DNA of 64,000 nucleotides from Streptomyces sp. NBC_00539 (lineage in GTDB: Bacteria; Actinomycetota; Actinomycetes; Streptomycetales; Streptomycetaceae): contig NZ_CP107811.1 of the NCBI RefSeq assembly GCF_036346105.1, positions 2,052,501 to 2,116,500 on the forward strand, in the 5' to 3' direction. This document shows, piece after piece, positions 43,435 through 53,752 of the stretch (its first letter is position 1; each line of letters starts with the position of its first letter). The notes below the pieces were generated by a model. The model saw only the letters and a program-made list of their open reading frames with translations, had not been told where the DNA came from and did not search any database. Both the position numbers and the translations under genes were made by a program.

Positions 43435-44592
43435 TCAGACGCCGATGGCGACGGTGGGCTCGCCGGAGGGGATGCCGTCCTTCTCCATCTGCTCGGCGAT
43501 CTTCATGGCCTCTTCGATGAGCGTCTCCACGATCTTCGACTCGGGGACGGTCTTGATGACCTCGCCCTTGACGAAGATCTGGCCCTTGCCGTTGCCGGAG
43601 GCGACACCGAGGTCGGCCTCACGGGCCTCGCCGGGGCCGTTCACGACGCAGCCCATGACCGCGACGCGCAGCGGGACCTCCATGCCCTCCAGGCCCGCGG
43701 TGACCTCCTCGGCCAGCTTGTACACGTCGACCTGGGCGCGGCCGCAGGAGGGGCAGGAGACGATCTCCAGGCGGCGGGGCTTGAGGTTCAGCGACTCCAG
43801 GATCTGGATGCCGACCTTGACCTCCTCGACCGGCGGCGCGGAGAGCGAGACGCGGATGGTGTCGCCGATGCCCTCGGAGAGCAGCGCGCCGAAGGCGACG
43901 GCGGACTTGATGGTGCCCTGGAAGGCGGGGCCGGCCTCGGTGACGCCCAGGTGCAGCGGGTAGTCGCACGCGGCGGCGAGCTGGCGGTAGGCGTTGACCA
44001 TGACGACCGGGTCGTTGTGCTTGACCGAGATCTTGATGTCGCTGAAACCGTGCTCCTCGAAGAGGGAGGCCTCCCACAGCGCGGACTCGACCAGCGCCTC
44101 GGGGGTGGCCTTGCCGTACTTCTTGAGCAGCCGGGCGTCGAGCGAGCCCGCGTTGACGCCGATCCGGATCGGGGTGCGGGTCTCGTTGGCGGCCCGCGCG
44201 ATCTCCTTGACCTTGTCGTCGAACTGCTTGATGTTGCCGGGGTTGACGCGGACGGCCGCGCAGCCGGCGTCGATGGCCGCGAACACGTACTTCGGCTGGA
44301 AGTGGATGTCGGCGATCACCGGGATCTGGGACTTCTTGGCGATCGTCGCGAGTGCGTCGGCGTCGTCCTGCGTGGGGCAGGCCACGCGGACGATGTTGCA
44401 GCCGGAGGCGGTCAGCTCGGCGATCTGCTGGAGCGTGGCGCCGATGTCGGAGGTGCGGGTCGTGGTCATGGACTGCACCGAGATGGGTGCGTCGCCGCCG
44501 ACGGCCACGGAGCCGACCTGGATCTTGCGGCTGACCCGGCGGTCGGCAAGCTTCGTCGGCACGGACGGCATTCCGAGAGAGATGGCAGTCAT
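43435..44592 (-). CDS. ispG: 4-hydroxy-3-methylbut-2-enyl diphosphate synthase
   Basis: [4Fe-4S] enzyme of the MEP isoprenoid pathway, converting MEcPP to HMBPP. 385 aa: TIM-barrel half with [15 protein letters not shown] and [10 protein letters not shown], and cluster cysteines in SCPSCGRAQ and [13 protein letters not shown] at 44590-44592 gives the family N-terminus [15 protein letters not shown]; Shine-Dalgarno weak. Grouped with dxr and rseP, a conserved actinobacterial arrangement (dxr-rseP-ispG). Confidence 0.97.
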   Translation of the reverse strand: MTAISLGMPSVPTKLADRRVSRKIQVGSVAVGGDAPISVQSMTTTRTSDIGATLQQIAELTASGCNIVRVACPTQDDADALATIAKKSQIPVIADIHFQPKYVFAAIDAGCAAVRVNPGNIKQFDDKVKEIARAANETRTPIRIGVNAGSLDARLLKKYGKATPEALVESALWEASLFEEHGFSDIKISVKHNDPVVMVNAYRQLAAACDYPLHLGVTEAGPAFQGTIKSAVAFGALLSEGIGDTIRVSLSAPPVEEVKVGIQILESLNLKPRRLEIVSCPSCGRAQVDVYKLAEEVTAGLEGMEVPLRVAVMGCVVNGPGEAREADLGVASGNGKGQIFVKGEVIKTVPESKIVETLIEEAMKIAEQMEKDGIPSGEPTVAIGV

Positions 44593-44711
44593 CTGCTGTG
44601 CAACCCCAAGGTGTGGTTCAAGGTCCCGAGATCGGCGGGCTCCAGGCTTCGAGATTACGCCAAGGCGCGGGTGACCCACGCATCGCAGGGGTCCGCGCCA
44701 CCCGAACGCGG

Positions 44712-44740
44712 GGAGCCGGGCACGGTGTGTGCCCGGCTCC
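44712..44740 (-). terminator. Hairpin between rseP and ispG
   Basis: Perfect 12-bp arms 44712-44723 and 44729-44740, 5-nt loop, 29 bp past the rseP stop in a 176-bp gap. Partial termination before ispG is possible. Confidence 0.7.
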
Positions 44741-44768
44741 GCAGGTGTGCCCGCGCGGCGGGCGCGCG

Positions 44769-46070
44769 CTAGCTGATCTTGATCGGGTTGACCACGTCGG
44801 CCACGAGCACCAGCAGCGTGAAGCAGACGAACAGTCCGGCGACGACGTACGCGGCGGGCATCAGCTTCGCCACGTCGAACGGGCCGGGGTCGGCGCGCCG
44901 GAAGACGCGGGCGACGCCCCGCCGCACGGACTCCCACAGGGCGCCGGCGATGTGGCCGCCGTCCAGCGGCAGCAGCGGCAGCATGTTGAACAGGAACAGC
45001 GAGAGGTTGAACATCCCGAGGACGCTCAGCATCGTGGCGAGGCGCTGCTCGCCGGGGATGTCGAGGGTGGCGATCTCACCGCTGATGCGGGCGGCGCCGA
45101 CGATGCCCATCGGGGAGTCGGGCTGCCGTTCGGCGCCGTTGAAGGCCGCGTCCCACAGGGCGGGGATCTTCTCGGGCAGCCGCAGGAGGCCCTGCACGCT
45201 GCTCTGCGCGACGTCGCCCATGTGGTCCACGGACTCGCCGAAGGTGAGCGGCGCGATCACTTCCTTGGGGCCGAAGCCGAGCCAGCCGGCCGTCACGTAC
45301 TGGCCCTTGACGTACCCGCCGTGACCGTCGGTCTTGGCGACCTTGTTCTCGATGAGCGTCGCCCGCAGGGTCAGCTCGTGCCCGTCCCGCACGACGGTGA
45401 CGGTGGCCGGGCCGACGGTGTCGCGGATCTTCTTCTGGAGCACGGACCAGTCGGTCACCCGCTTGCCGTCGAAGGCCACGATCTTGTCGCCCGTCTGGAG
45501 GCCCGCCTTCTTGGCGGGGGCGACCGGGTCCCCGTCCTTGCAGACCTCGCGCTTCTCGCTCTGCTGGATGACACAGGGCGAGACGGACGCCACCTGGGTG
45601 GTGGTCTGGTTGACGCCGAAGGTCATCCACAGCCCGAAGAAGATCGCCAGCGCCAGGACGAGGTTCATGAACGGCCCGGCGAACATGACGATCACGCGCT
45701 TCCAGGGCTTGCGCGTGTAGAACAGCCGGCTCTCGTCCCCGGGCTGGAGTTCCTCGTACGCGGCCGAGCGCGCGTCCTCGATCATCGAGCGGAACGGGGA
45801 GGTCGAACGGGCGGTGACCTTGCCGTCCTCGCCGGGCGGGAACATCCCGATCATGCGGATGTAGCCGCCCATCGGGATGGCCTTGATGCCGTACTCCGTC
45901 TCGCCCTTCTTGCGGGACCAGACGGTGCGGCCGAAGCCGACCATGTACTGGGGCACGCGGATGCCGAAGAGCTTGGCCGTCGAGAGGTGGCCGAGCTCGT
46001 GCCAGGCGATGGAGAACAGCAGGCCGAACACGAAGACGACCACACCGATCAAGGTCAGCAAGATCGTCAT
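44769..46070 (-). CDS. rseP: Site-2 intramembrane metalloprotease RseP/Rip1-like
   Basis: M50 zinc protease that cleaves transmembrane anchors such as anti-sigma factors. 433 aa: first helix with zinc motif HELGH at residues 24-28, one PDZ domain with [18 protein letters not shown], and the third zinc ligand in [10 protein letters not shown] near the C-terminus. ATG at 46068-46070 overlaps the dxr stop (ATGA). Targets not evident from the window. Confidence 0.93.
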   Translation of the reverse strand: MTILLTLIGVVVFVFGLLFSIAWHELGHLSTAKLFGIRVPQYMVGFGRTVWSRKKGETEYGIKAIPMGGYIRMIGMFPPGEDGKVTARSTSPFRSMIEDARSAAYEELQPGDESRLFYTRKPWKRVIVMFAGPFMNLVLALAIFFGLWMTFGVNQTTTQVASVSPCVIQQSEKREVCKDGDPVAPAKKAGLQTGDKIVAFDGKRVTDWSVLQKKIRDTVGPATVTVVRDGHELTLRATLIENKVAKTDGHGGYVKGQYVTAGWLGFGPKEVIAPLTFGESVDHMGDVAQSSVQGLLRLPEKIPALWDAAFNGAERQPDSPMGIVGAARISGEIATLDIPGEQRLATMLSVLGMFNLSLFLFNMLPLLPLDGGHIAGALWESVRRGVARVFRRADPGPFDVAKLMPAAYVVAGLFVCFTLLVLVADVVNPIKIS

Positions 46071-47320
46071 GCGCGTGCCTCCACGGCGGCCCGTGCCGCC
46101 ATCTCCCGTGCCCGGGCCCTGGCCCAGGTCTCCGCTTCAAGGACGTCCCGGACGGTGAGGGAAGTTCCCGCGTCCGGCGTTCCGTGCTCATCGACCACGG
46201 CAGAGACCGTATCCATGATTGCTGTGAACGGCAGCCGACCGGCCAGGAAGGCCGCCACGCACTCCTCGTTCGCCGCATTGAACACGGCGGGCGCGGTGGA
46301 GCCGAGGGTACCGACGTGGCGGGCCAGGCCGACCGCCGGGAAGGCCTCGGTGTCCAGCGGGAAGAACTCCCAGCCCATCGCCTTGGTCCAGTCGAAGGCG
46401 GGGGCCGCGTCGGGGATCCGCTCGGGCCAGCCGAGGCCGATCGCGATCGGGCCGCGCATGTCGGGCGGGGTGGCCTGGGCCAGGGTCGAACCGTCGGTGA
46501 ACTCGACCATCGAGTGGACGTACGACTGGGGGTGGACCACGACCTCGATGCGGTCGAAGGGGATGTCGTAGAGCAGGTGCGCCTCGATGACCTCCAGCCC
46601 CTTGTTGACCAGCGTCGCCGAGTTGACGGTGATCACCGGGCCCATCGCCCAGGTCGGGTGGGCGAGGGCGTCCTCGACGGTGACCTTCGCCAGATCGGCG
46701 CGGGTACGGCCGCGGAAGGGGCCGCCCGAGGCCGTGACCACGAGCTTGCGGACATCGGCCCGGGTCCCGGCGGCCAGCGCCTGGAAGAGCGCGGCGTGCT
46801 CGGAGTCCACCGGGATGATCTGGCCCGGCCTCGCGAGGGCCTTGACCAGCGGGCCGCCGACGATCAGCGACTCCTTGTTGGCCAGGGCCAGGGTCCGGCC
46901 CGCACGCAGCGCGGCGAGGGTGGGCGCCAGGCCGATGGAACCGGTGATGCCGTTGAGGACGGTGTGGCACGGGGAAGCGGCGAGCGCGGCTGCCGCGTCC
47001 GGCCCGGCCAGGAGCTCGGGCAGCGGCTCGGACCCGCCGTACTGGGCGCCCAGCGCCTCTTTCAGCGCGGGGACGGCGTCCTCGTCGGCCACCGCGACCG
47101 CCTGGACCCGCAGCCTCCGGGCCTGCTCGGCCAGCAGTGCGACGCGGCCGCCGGCGGCGGAGAGCGCCGTGACCCGGAAGCGGTCCGGGTTGCGCAGGGC
47201 GAGGTCGATGGCCTGGGTGCCGATGGAGCCGGTGGAGCCGAGGATGACGATGTCCCGGCGGCCGACCGCGGGGTCGAAGAGGAGGTGCGGGTCGGCCAGG
47301 GGGGCTGGGCTGTCGGTCAT
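46067..47320 (-). CDS. dxr: 1-deoxy-D-xylulose-5-phosphate reductoisomerase
   Basis: NADPH-dependent second step of the MEP pathway. 417 aa: Rossmann motif [28 protein letters not shown], substrate loop ASGGPFRGR and [13 protein letters not shown]. Start set at ATG 47318-47320 ([14 protein letters not shown] as remembered for the family); an ATG three codons upstream (47329) is possible. Coupled to rseP by ATGA overlap. Confidence 0.96.
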   Translation of the reverse strand: MTDSPAPLADPHLLFDPAVGRRDIVILGSTGSIGTQAIDLALRNPDRFRVTALSAAGGRVALLAEQARRLRVQAVAVADEDAVPALKEALGAQYGGSEPLPELLAGPDAAAALAASPCHTVLNGITGSIGLAPTLAALRAGRTLALANKESLIVGGPLVKALARPGQIIPVDSEHAALFQALAAGTRADVRKLVVTASGGPFRGRTRADLAKVTVEDALAHPTWAMGPVITVNSATLVNKGLEVIEAHLLYDIPFDRIEVVVHPQSYVHSMVEFTDGSTLAQATPPDMRGPIAIGLGWPERIPDAAPAFDWTKAMGWEFFPLDTEAFPAVGLARHVGTLGSTAPAVFNAANEECVAAFLAGRLPFTAIMDTVSAVVDEHGTPDAGTSLTVRDVLEAETWARARAREMAARAAVEARA

Positions 47321-47341
47321 GCCCCCCATTGTTGCCGCAAC

Positions 47342-48694
47342 TCAGGAGCGGTTGGACACGGAGTCCCCCTGAACGACACCGGCCAGCAACTCCGGGAGGG
47401 TCCCGACGAAGTCGGGGAGCGTCAGGGCGGCCCGCCACCACGCTCCGGCGTCGGCGCCGAGGGCCGCCGTGAGCAGCCGGCCGGCCTCGGCGCGGGAGGC
47501 GAGCACGGCCGCCGGCCGATCGTGCCGGTCGGGGTAGTCGTCGTCGCCGAGCCAGTGGTCCTCGTCCAGGGCCCAGGCGGCGGGGGCCTTGTGCCGCAGT
47601 ACGTCGGCGCCCGTGAGCAGGCCCGAGTCCAGACAGGCGCGGACCCAGCGGATGTCCTCGTGGAGGTCGCCCATCGCGTTGGGCACCGCCAGGCTGGCGA
47701 GGGCCAGCTCCCGGTCCACGCTGGGCTCGGGTTCCCGTACGGCGCCCGGCGCGAGGGCGTCGACGGCTTCGGCGAGGCCCTCCGGCGCGGGCCCGGGGTG
47801 CGTCGGCGCGCCGCCGCGGGCCACGGCCGCCGCCAGCTCGGGGAGGGTGCCGGCGAAACCGGGGGCGCTGCGGCGCAGTTGCGTCCACAGGCCGGGGTCG
47901 TCGCCGAGCACCGGGTGCAGGACGCGGACCAGGGCGGCCCGCATCCCGGCCCACTCGGCGAGGTTCCAGGCGAAGCGCCCGATCGCGTGGGCCTGTCCGA
48001 GCAGCAGGGTCCGGTGGGCGGGTGCGACGGCCGCCGCGAGTTCGTCGAAGGTCAGGGTTCCGGTGCGGACGGCCCGGACGGCGGGGCGGTGCCAGTGGGG
48101 CCCGTACGTGTCCTGCGCGCGGGTGTCGAGCAGGGCGAGGACGGCCGCCCGGTCCAGCCCGGCCACCAGGAGCAGCGCCTCGACCGAGCCGGGCGGGAGC
48201 GGGGCGCGGGAGTGCTCGCGCAGCAGGGTGTCCGGGTCGAGCTCGTACGGCAGGGTCAGCACGTCGAGCGGTATCCGTGGGCGGCGGCTGCCGTGGCGGC
48301 GCAGCAGGGCGATCAGTTCCGCGCTGCTCAGTGGCGGTCCGGGCTCCCCGGGCGCCGTGGGGGTGTGGCCCAGTTCGGCGCCGAGGGTGGCGAGGAGGCG
48401 CGGCGAGGGCCCGGGACGGCGCCGGTAGCGGGCGGGCCCGGGCAGGCCGGGCAGGGGGCGGCCGAGCACGTGCGGGTTGCGGGCGACGTGGCGGCGGTCC
48501 TCGTCGGTGCCGTCGCGTAGCAGCAGGGTGACGGCACCGGCGGGGAGGTGCTCGTCCCGGCACAGGTAGCGGCGGGCGGCCGGGTCGAGCCGGCCGAGGA
48601 TCCCGGCCGCGACCGGGTCCGGTGCGTGGCGCAGCAGCAGTGCCACGCACCAGGCCAGCCGTCGGCTGTAGCGGTCTTCCTCGGCCGTCGCCAT
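47342..48694 (-). CDS. Conserved hypothetical protein with internal GTLPEL repeats
   Basis: 450 aa; I cannot assign a family. Alpha-helical and leucine/alanine/arginine-rich, with a DEDRRHVARNPHVLGRPLPGLPG segment near the N-terminus and two copies of a motif F-x-GTLPEL-x-A-x-V (one mid-protein, one at the C-terminus), so the chain may consist of two or more related helical modules. No signal peptide or membrane segment. ATG at 48692-48694 with GAGGCGG upstream; the frame extends to 48847 without a better start. Precedes dxr by 22 bp. Confidence 0.7.
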   Translation of the reverse strand: MATAEEDRYSRRLAWCVALLLRHAPDPVAAGILGRLDPAARRYLCRDEHLPAGAVTLLLRDGTDEDRRHVARNPHVLGRPLPGLPGPARYRRRPGPSPRLLATLGAELGHTPTAPGEPGPPLSSAELIALLRRHGSRRPRIPLDVLTLPYELDPDTLLREHSRAPLPPGSVEALLLVAGLDRAAVLALLDTRAQDTYGPHWHRPAVRAVRTGTLTFDELAAAVAPAHRTLLLGQAHAIGRFAWNLAEWAGMRAALVRVLHPVLGDDPGLWTQLRRSAPGFAGTLPELAAAVARGGAPTHPGPAPEGLAEAVDALAPGAVREPEPSVDRELALASLAVPNAMGDLHEDIRWVRACLDSGLLTGADVLRHKAPAAWALDEDHWLGDDDYPDRHDRPAAVLASRAEAGRLLTAALGADAGAWWRAALTLPDFVGTLPELLAGVVQGDSVSNRS

Positions 48695-48783
48695 CGCTGT
48701 GCCGCCTCGTACTCGTGCCGGTTCCCGGGTCCGGGACCCGTGGCTCCCGTACACCAGTCTGACTGCACGCCGATCATGGCAGG

Positions 48784-50727
48784 TCAGCGCAGTGGACGGT
48801 GCACGTTTTCCTTCTGTGAGGGGCCGGGGGTGGCGTCCGCGATCCACGGGCCGTCGCCCGAGGGGTCGAGGACGCCCTCCTCCAGCCAGGTGTAGGTGCC
48901 GGAGAGGACTCCCGCGACGACCTTGCGGTCCAGGTCGTCGGTGTTGGACCAGAGCCGGCCGAAGAGTTCCTCGACGCGGATCCGGGACTGGCGGCAGAAC
49001 GCGTCGGCGAGCTGGTAGGCCTCGCGGCCGTGTTCGCCGGTGGCCCGCAGGTGCTCGGCGCGGACGCAGGCCGCGCTCATCGCGAAGAGTTCCGCCCCGA
49101 TGTCGACGATACGGCCGAGGAAGCCCTGCTTGGTCTCCATGCGGCCCTGCCAGCGGGCCATCGCCATGAACGTCATCCGGGCGAGTTTGCGGGCGCTGCG
49201 TTCGACGTACCGCAGGTGGGTGGCGAGGTCGGGGTGGCCGGCCGGGTGGAACTCCCGGTAGGTGCCGGGCACCTGCCCCGCGCCGGTGGCGAGCTGGGGC
49301 AGCCAGCGGGCGTAGAACCCGGCGGCGCGGGCTCCTGCCCTGGCCTTGTCGCCGAGGTCCTTCTCCGGGTCGATCAGGTCACCGGCGACCGACAGGTGGG
49401 CGTCGACGGCTTCCCGGGCGATCAGCAGGTGCATGATCTCGGTCGAGCCCTCGAAGATGCGGTTGATGCGCAGGTCCCGCAGCAGCTGCTCGGCGGGAAC
49501 GGCCCGTTCACCACGCGCGGCGAGCGACTCGGCGGTCTCGAAGCCGCGTCCGCCGCGGATCTGGACCAGCTCGTCGGCCATCAGGCAGGCCATCTCGGAG
49601 CCGTAGAGCTTGGCGAGGGCGGCTTCGATGCGGATGTCGTTGCGGTCCTCGTCGGCCATCTGGGAGGCGAGGTCGACCACGGCCTCCAGGGCGAAGGTGG
49701 TCGCCGCGATGAAGGAGATCTTCGCGCCCACCGCCTCGTGCCGTGCGACCGGCCGGCCCCACTGCTCGCGGACCCCCGACCACTCACGGGCGATCTTGAG
49801 GCACCACTTCCCGGCGCCGACGCACATCGCGGGCAGCGAGAGGCGTCCGGTGTTCAGCGTGGTGAGCGCGATCTTCAGGCCGGCGCCCTCGGCGCCGATC
49901 CGCTGCGCGGCCGGGACCCGTACGCGGTGGAAGCGCGTGACGCCGTTCTCCAGACCGCGCAGGCCCATGAAGGCGTTGCGGTTCTCGACGGTGATGCCGG
50001 GCGAGTCGGCCTCCACGACGAAGGCGGTGATCCCGCCGCGGTGGTTCTCGCTCTTGGGGACCCGGGCCATAACCACGAGCAGGTCGGCCACGACCCCGTT
50101 GGTGGTCCAGAGCTTCACCCCGTCGAGTACGTACGCCTCCTCCCCGTCCTCCGTGACCGGGACCGCCGTGGTGGCCAGGCGGGCCGGGTCGGAGCCCACG
50201 TCGGGCTCGGTGAGGAGGAAGGCGCTGATGGCGCTGGTGGCACAGCGGGGCAGGTAGGCGTCCTTCTGCTCCTGGGTGCCGAACATCTTGAGCGGCTGGG
50301 GCACGCCGATCGACTGGTGGGCGGACAGGAGCGCCCCGATGGCGGGGCTGACGGAGCCGACGAGCGCGAGCGCCTTGTTGTAGTACACCTGGGTGAGGCC
50401 GAGCCCCCCGTACTTGGGGTCGATCTTCATCCCGAGGGCGCCGAGCTCCTTGAGGCCGCGCACGGTCTCGTCGGGGATCTTCGCCTCGCGCTCGATGCGC
50501 GGGCCGTCGATCTCGCGCTCGCAGAAGTCCCGCAACCGGGCGAGGAAGGCCTCGCCGCGCCGGACGTCCTCGTCGGCGGGAAGCGGGTGGGGGTGGATCA
50601 GGTCGAGCCGGAACCGTCCCAGGAACAGTTCCTTGGCGAAGCTGGGCTTGCGCCAGTCCTGCTGCCGGGCCGCTTCCGCGACCTGCCTGGCCTCGCGCTC
50701 GGTCACCTTGGGCTGTGTTGCGGACAT
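48784..50727 (-). CDS. Acyl-CoA dehydrogenase (FadE-type, long form)
   Basis: FAD-dependent alpha,beta-dehydrogenation of acyl-CoA in fatty-acid oxidation. 647 aa: N-terminal extension, then the ACAD domains with AFLLTEPDVGSDPARL, LWTTNGVVADLLVV, NTGRLSLPAMCVGAGK, and the IFEGSTEIMHLLIAREAV segment; a C-terminal helical extension of about 170 aa lengthens it beyond classical ACADs. ATG at 50725-50727 with GAGGTGAG upstream. Single gene; substrate chain length unknown. Confidence 0.93.
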   Translation of the reverse strand: MSATQPKVTEREARQVAEAARQQDWRKPSFAKELFLGRFRLDLIHPHPLPADEDVRRGEAFLARLRDFCEREIDGPRIEREAKIPDETVRGLKELGALGMKIDPKYGGLGLTQVYYNKALALVGSVSPAIGALLSAHQSIGVPQPLKMFGTQEQKDAYLPRCATSAISAFLLTEPDVGSDPARLATTAVPVTEDGEEAYVLDGVKLWTTNGVVADLLVVMARVPKSENHRGGITAFVVEADSPGITVENRNAFMGLRGLENGVTRFHRVRVPAAQRIGAEGAGLKIALTTLNTGRLSLPAMCVGAGKWCLKIAREWSGVREQWGRPVARHEAVGAKISFIAATTFALEAVVDLASQMADEDRNDIRIEAALAKLYGSEMACLMADELVQIRGGRGFETAESLAARGERAVPAEQLLRDLRINRIFEGSTEIMHLLIAREAVDAHLSVAGDLIDPEKDLGDKARAGARAAGFYARWLPQLATGAGQVPGTYREFHPAGHPDLATHLRYVERSARKLARMTFMAMARWQGRMETKQGFLGRIVDIGAELFAMSAACVRAEHLRATGEHGREAYQLADAFCRQSRIRVEELFGRLWSNTDDLDRKVVAGVLSGTYTWLEEGVLDPSGDGPWIADATPGPSQKENVHRPLR

Positions 50728-51194
50728 GCGGGGACTCACCTCGCCGCCGAGTCGGATGACTTTCCGGAATACCGGTCGGTGCTACCTGTCAGTCGTACCC
50801 CCTCGGGGGCACCAGGAAAAGCGGGGCGGGGCAGGGTGGGGGAACGGGCGTGGGAAAAGGGGGACGGCCGGAGCCCCGCACGTGCGCTCTTCAGACCGCT
50901 TCCGACCGGTGGCGACCCCGGGCCTGCACGGATGATCCGCGCACCGGCCGGATCCTCAGCTCGCCCGCACCTTCCCTCCCGCCGGCCGCCTGCGTCCCGT
51001 GCGAACACGGCCTGGAGTACGGGAACACCGTCGGGAACGGCTGCGGAGGCCCGCCACGGCGGCAGATCTCGTGGCGAACGGCTCCGCCCTATCCGGCCAC
51101 GTATCCCCGGCCCACGAATGCGCAGGGCCCCGCGCCCGGGTAGACGCCGCGAAATATCGGGTGTGAACTATATCTAGGGGCGGAGGTGGATTGA
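50728..51194. other. 467-bp divergent intergenic region, left border of the CHAT cassette
   Basis: No convincing gene. Near the acyl-CoA dehydrogenase start are two small palindromes, TTCCGGAA (50762-50769) and ACCGGT (50771-50776), a plausible operator for that gene. At 50859-50881 is one copy of the 23/24-bp repeat that recurs at 54758-54781. An AT-rich patch (51161-51176, GTGAACTATATCTAGG) directly precedes the Shine-Dalgarno of the CHAT-WD40 gene and may belong to its promoter. Confidence 0.5.
50859..50881 (+). repeat. Left copy of 23/24-bp direct repeat flanking the CHAT cassette
   Basis: Begins GGGGGACGGCCGGAGCCCC and is identical to 54758-54781 except for one extra C there. In the right copy the sequence is one arm of a terminator; here no pairing arm is present, so this copy looks like a remnant or duplication. 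Confidence 0.65.
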
Positions 51195-53279
51195 ATGAAG
51201 GGTCTACCGTTCCAGCTCGAAATCATTGAAGCCGACACCAGCTGGATCGTGTCGTGCGCTTCCGAGTGCGGCGAAGCACTGATCCGCGTGCCGGCACCAT
51301 ATTCCGAGACCGACCTGCAATCCGCCCTTTCCAGGGTGGAGCTGTCACTTACCAAATCGTACAGTTCCCTGCCCGTTCGCGGCGCTCCCGCTACCGAAAG
51401 ACCGGTCCGCGAATTCGGGGAACGCCTCACGCAGACCGTCTTCCAGAACGACATTTCCACTCAGTTCGACCTGTGCCGCCGCGAGGCGCGCAGGCATGGC
51501 GTCCCGGTGCGGATCCTGCTGCGGACGAACGGCCCGCATGTTGCGTCCATTCCGTGGGAGTACCTCGTCGATCCGTCTCGCGATGACTACCTGGCGCTTC
51601 GTGTCCCCATCGTCCGGTACTTGCGGCTGATGAACCCGGCACCGCCACTTCCCCTTACGCTCCCCTTGCGCGTACTGGGCATTACGGCGAATCCGCGCGA
51701 CCTTCCCCTGCTGGACGGAAAACGGGAGGAGGGGCAGATATCGCAGGCGCTCGAACGGTACAGCTCCGACAACGTGGACGTCCACTGGCTGCCCGGGGAT
51801 CAATGGCAGGATCTGGCGAGAGAGCTGCGGTTTGGCTCCTGGCACGTCCTGCACTGCGTCAGCCACGGCGGATTCGACGAGGAAAGGAATGCCGGTTTCA
51901 TTCAGTTGTCCGGTGCCGACGGGGCTGCCAAAAAGATATATGCCAGTGACTTTGAGAGGCTGATCACCGACAGCCCGAACCTCCGTCTCATCGTGCTGAA
52001 TTCCTGTGAATCCGCAGTCAGCGGGTCCGACGACGTCTTCGCGGGTACCGCCGCCAATCTCGTCCGTGCCGGCGTGCCGGCCGTCGTCGCCATGCAGTAC
52101 GAGATCACCGACAGGGCCGCCCTCGTCTTCGCCTCCTCGTTCTACGAGCGGATCGCAGCAGGACTTCCCGTGGACCGCGCGGTGACCCTCGCGCGTGAAG
52201 ACGTGAAGATGGACTTGGACAGCCTTGAGTGGGCCACTCCCGTGTTGTTCCTCGCATCCGACGAAACCCGGATCTTCTCGCTGCCGCACGCACCGCCGAA
52301 CTCACAAGGGCCGCATCTGCGGACCACGGTGAACGTGCCCCCGCCCCCGGCCGCGCCGACGGCCCCCACGCGAGGACCCAGCCTCTCCCACCGCGCTCTG
52401 CTCGCGGAGATCGGTCCGTGCAACGACCTGGCGCTCGGACCGTCCGACCTCCTTGCCGCCGCTTGCCGCGATGGCGTGGTCCGCGTCGTGGACGGAGTCC
52501 ATGGCGGCCTCGTGGCGCAGTGCCTGCCCGTGCAGCGCGAGAGCCCGATCCGTGTGGTCTGGGGCCCTTGGCGACGGCATGTGGCCAGTCGGCACAACGA
52601 CGGAACCGTAATCGTGTGGGACCTCCAGACCTCGAACCCGGTGCGCGTGATGAACGTGGGAGGAGTGGGCTCCGCCGTGGCATTCAGCGCGGACGGCCAC
52701 TGGCTCGCCGCGACCGTCCGGGACCACATCTACATCTACAACTCGTGGGGTGCCCGCGTACGGGATTTGGCGGCCTGGCCGGGGAAGGAGCCCAAAGGCT
52801 GGCAGCGCCGGGGTGGCCGCGGCAGGCTCGGCGCCCTTCGTTTCGCGCCGGGAGACCGGCATGTGGTCGTGGCGACCGGTGACGGCGTGGTACGCCAATT
52901 GGACGTGGCCGGGCAGCCGGTGATGACCTGGCCGCAACCCCACCCCATACTCTGCCTCGCGCTCACCGAACACCTCCTCGCCACCGGCTGCACGGACGGC
53001 CGGGTACGCCTCTGGTCCTGGGACGGCCGTCTCTTGCGGCGCACGGAGTACGGGCGCCAACCCTCCCATCTGGCCTTCTCCCCCGACTCCTCGGCGCTGG
53101 CCATCTCCGACGACGAGGGAATGGTCACCTTGTGGGACCTGAAGACGGGGGAGTTGACCGTTGCGGCGCAGCTGCCGCACCGGCTCGCGGGGCTGGCCTT
53201 CCTCGACGGTGGAAAAGGTCTGGTGACGGGCACCGGGGCGGGTGCCGTCGAGCGCTGGACGCTGCCTCATCGGGGATAG
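51195..53279 (+). CDS. CHAT-domain caspase-like protease fused to a WD40 propeller
   Basis: 694 aa. Residues 1-360 form a CHAT (caspase HetF associated with TPRs) module: WEYLVDPSRDDYLALR, catalytic histidine H224 in VLHCVSHGGFD and catalytic cysteine C271 in VLNSCESAVSG, then GVPAVVAMQYEITD. A Pro-rich linker (about 360-400) leads to seven WD40-type blades (DGTVIVWD, DGVVRQLD, DGRVRLWSWD, EGMVTLWD etc.), one complete propeller. The domain pair suggests a sensor propeller controlling a peptidase, as proposed for bacterial conflict systems. ATG at 51195, GGAGGTG upstream. Codon choice is less GC-biased than neighbouring genes. First of four co-directional genes, 12 bp before the next. Confidence 0.88.
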   Translation: MKGLPFQLEIIEADTSWIVSCASECGEALIRVPAPYSETDLQSALSRVELSLTKSYSSLPVRGAPATERPVREFGERLTQTVFQNDISTQFDLCRREARRHGVPVRILLRTNGPHVASIPWEYLVDPSRDDYLALRVPIVRYLRLMNPAPPLPLTLPLRVLGITANPRDLPLLDGKREEGQISQALERYSSDNVDVHWLPGDQWQDLARELRFGSWHVLHCVSHGGFDEERNAGFIQLSGADGAAKKIYASDFERLITDSPNLRLIVLNSCESAVSGSDDVFAGTAANLVRAGVPAVVAMQYEITDRAALVFASSFYERIAAGLPVDRAVTLAREDVKMDLDSLEWATPVLFLASDETRIFSLPHAPPNSQGPHLRTTVNVPPPPAAPTAPTRGPSLSHRALLAEIGPCNDLALGPSDLLAAACRDGVVRVVDGVHGGLVAQCLPVQRESPIRVVWGPWRRHVASRHNDGTVIVWDLQTSNPVRVMNVGGVGSAVAFSADGHWLAATVRDHIYIYNSWGARVRDLAAWPGKEPKGWQRRGGRGRLGALRFAPGDRHVVVATGDGVVRQLDVAGQPVMTWPQPHPILCLALTEHLLATGCTDGRVRLWSWDGRLLRRTEYGRQPSHLAFSPDSSALAISDDEGMVTLWDLKTGELTVAAQLPHRLAGLAFLDGGKGLVTGTGAGAVERWTLPHRG

Positions 53280-53291
53280 AGGGAGAAAGTC

Positions 53292-53723
53292 ATGGAAAGT
53301 CCCGAGGTCGAGATCTTCTGGCCCTCGTCGCTCCCCGCCGAACCGGCCCTGGAAGGGCAAGATGCACTGCGCGAGGCCGGTGTTCCGACGACGTGCATGC
53401 TGCGGCCCACCCGGAGGGGGGCGGGCGACGTCGTTACGGTCCTGGTAACGACCGCTGTCATGCAGCCGTTCCTCAGCACTCTGTTCCAGCTCCTCGCCAA
53501 AGAGGCCCACACGGGATTGAAGACCTTCGTGGACCGACTGCTGGCAGGCCACTCGGAAAGAGAACAGGCACCCGAGGGCGTCGTGTTCGAGTCGGCAACC
53601 GGTGGGCGGGTCACCTTCGGCGCAGGTCTGCCCGAGCGGGCCTACGAGGAGGCGGTCCGTCTGGACGCCTACGGCGACAGCTGGATCTGGGACCCACGAC
53701 GCTCGATGTGGACCCCTGCCTGA
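53292..53723 (+). CDS. Small partner of the CHAT-WD40 protein (EACC1-like layout), unknown
   Basis: 143 aa. Three parts: a variable N-terminus (VEIFWPSSLPAEPALEG), a central hydrophobic helix (about residues 46-68, VVTVLVTTAVMQPFLSTLFQLL) followed by an amphipathic helix, and a C-terminal strand-rich part (GVVFESATGGRVTFGAGLP) ending in an aromatic, tryptophan-rich tail. The order hydrophobic helix, then short beta strands recalls effector-associated constant component 1 (EACC1) proteins that accompany CHAT and trypsin effectors; this is resemblance of layout only. It could be the protease's substrate or a membrane-acting subunit. ATG at 53292 with GAGGGAGAAAG upstream. Confidence 0.6.
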   Translation: MESPEVEIFWPSSLPAEPALEGQDALREAGVPTTCMLRPTRRGAGDVVTVLVTTAVMQPFLSTLFQLLAKEAHTGLKTFVDRLLAGHSEREQAPEGVVFESATGGRVTFGAGLPERAYEEAVRLDAYGDSWIWDPRRSMWTPA

Positions 53724-53752
53724 GGGGTCCGGACGCAGAGAGGTGCGCAGCC

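Noticed and set aside
50850-51143. 97-aa plus-strand open frame before the CHAT gene
   Set aside because: No Shine-Dalgarno, no coding-like bias, overlaps the border repeat.
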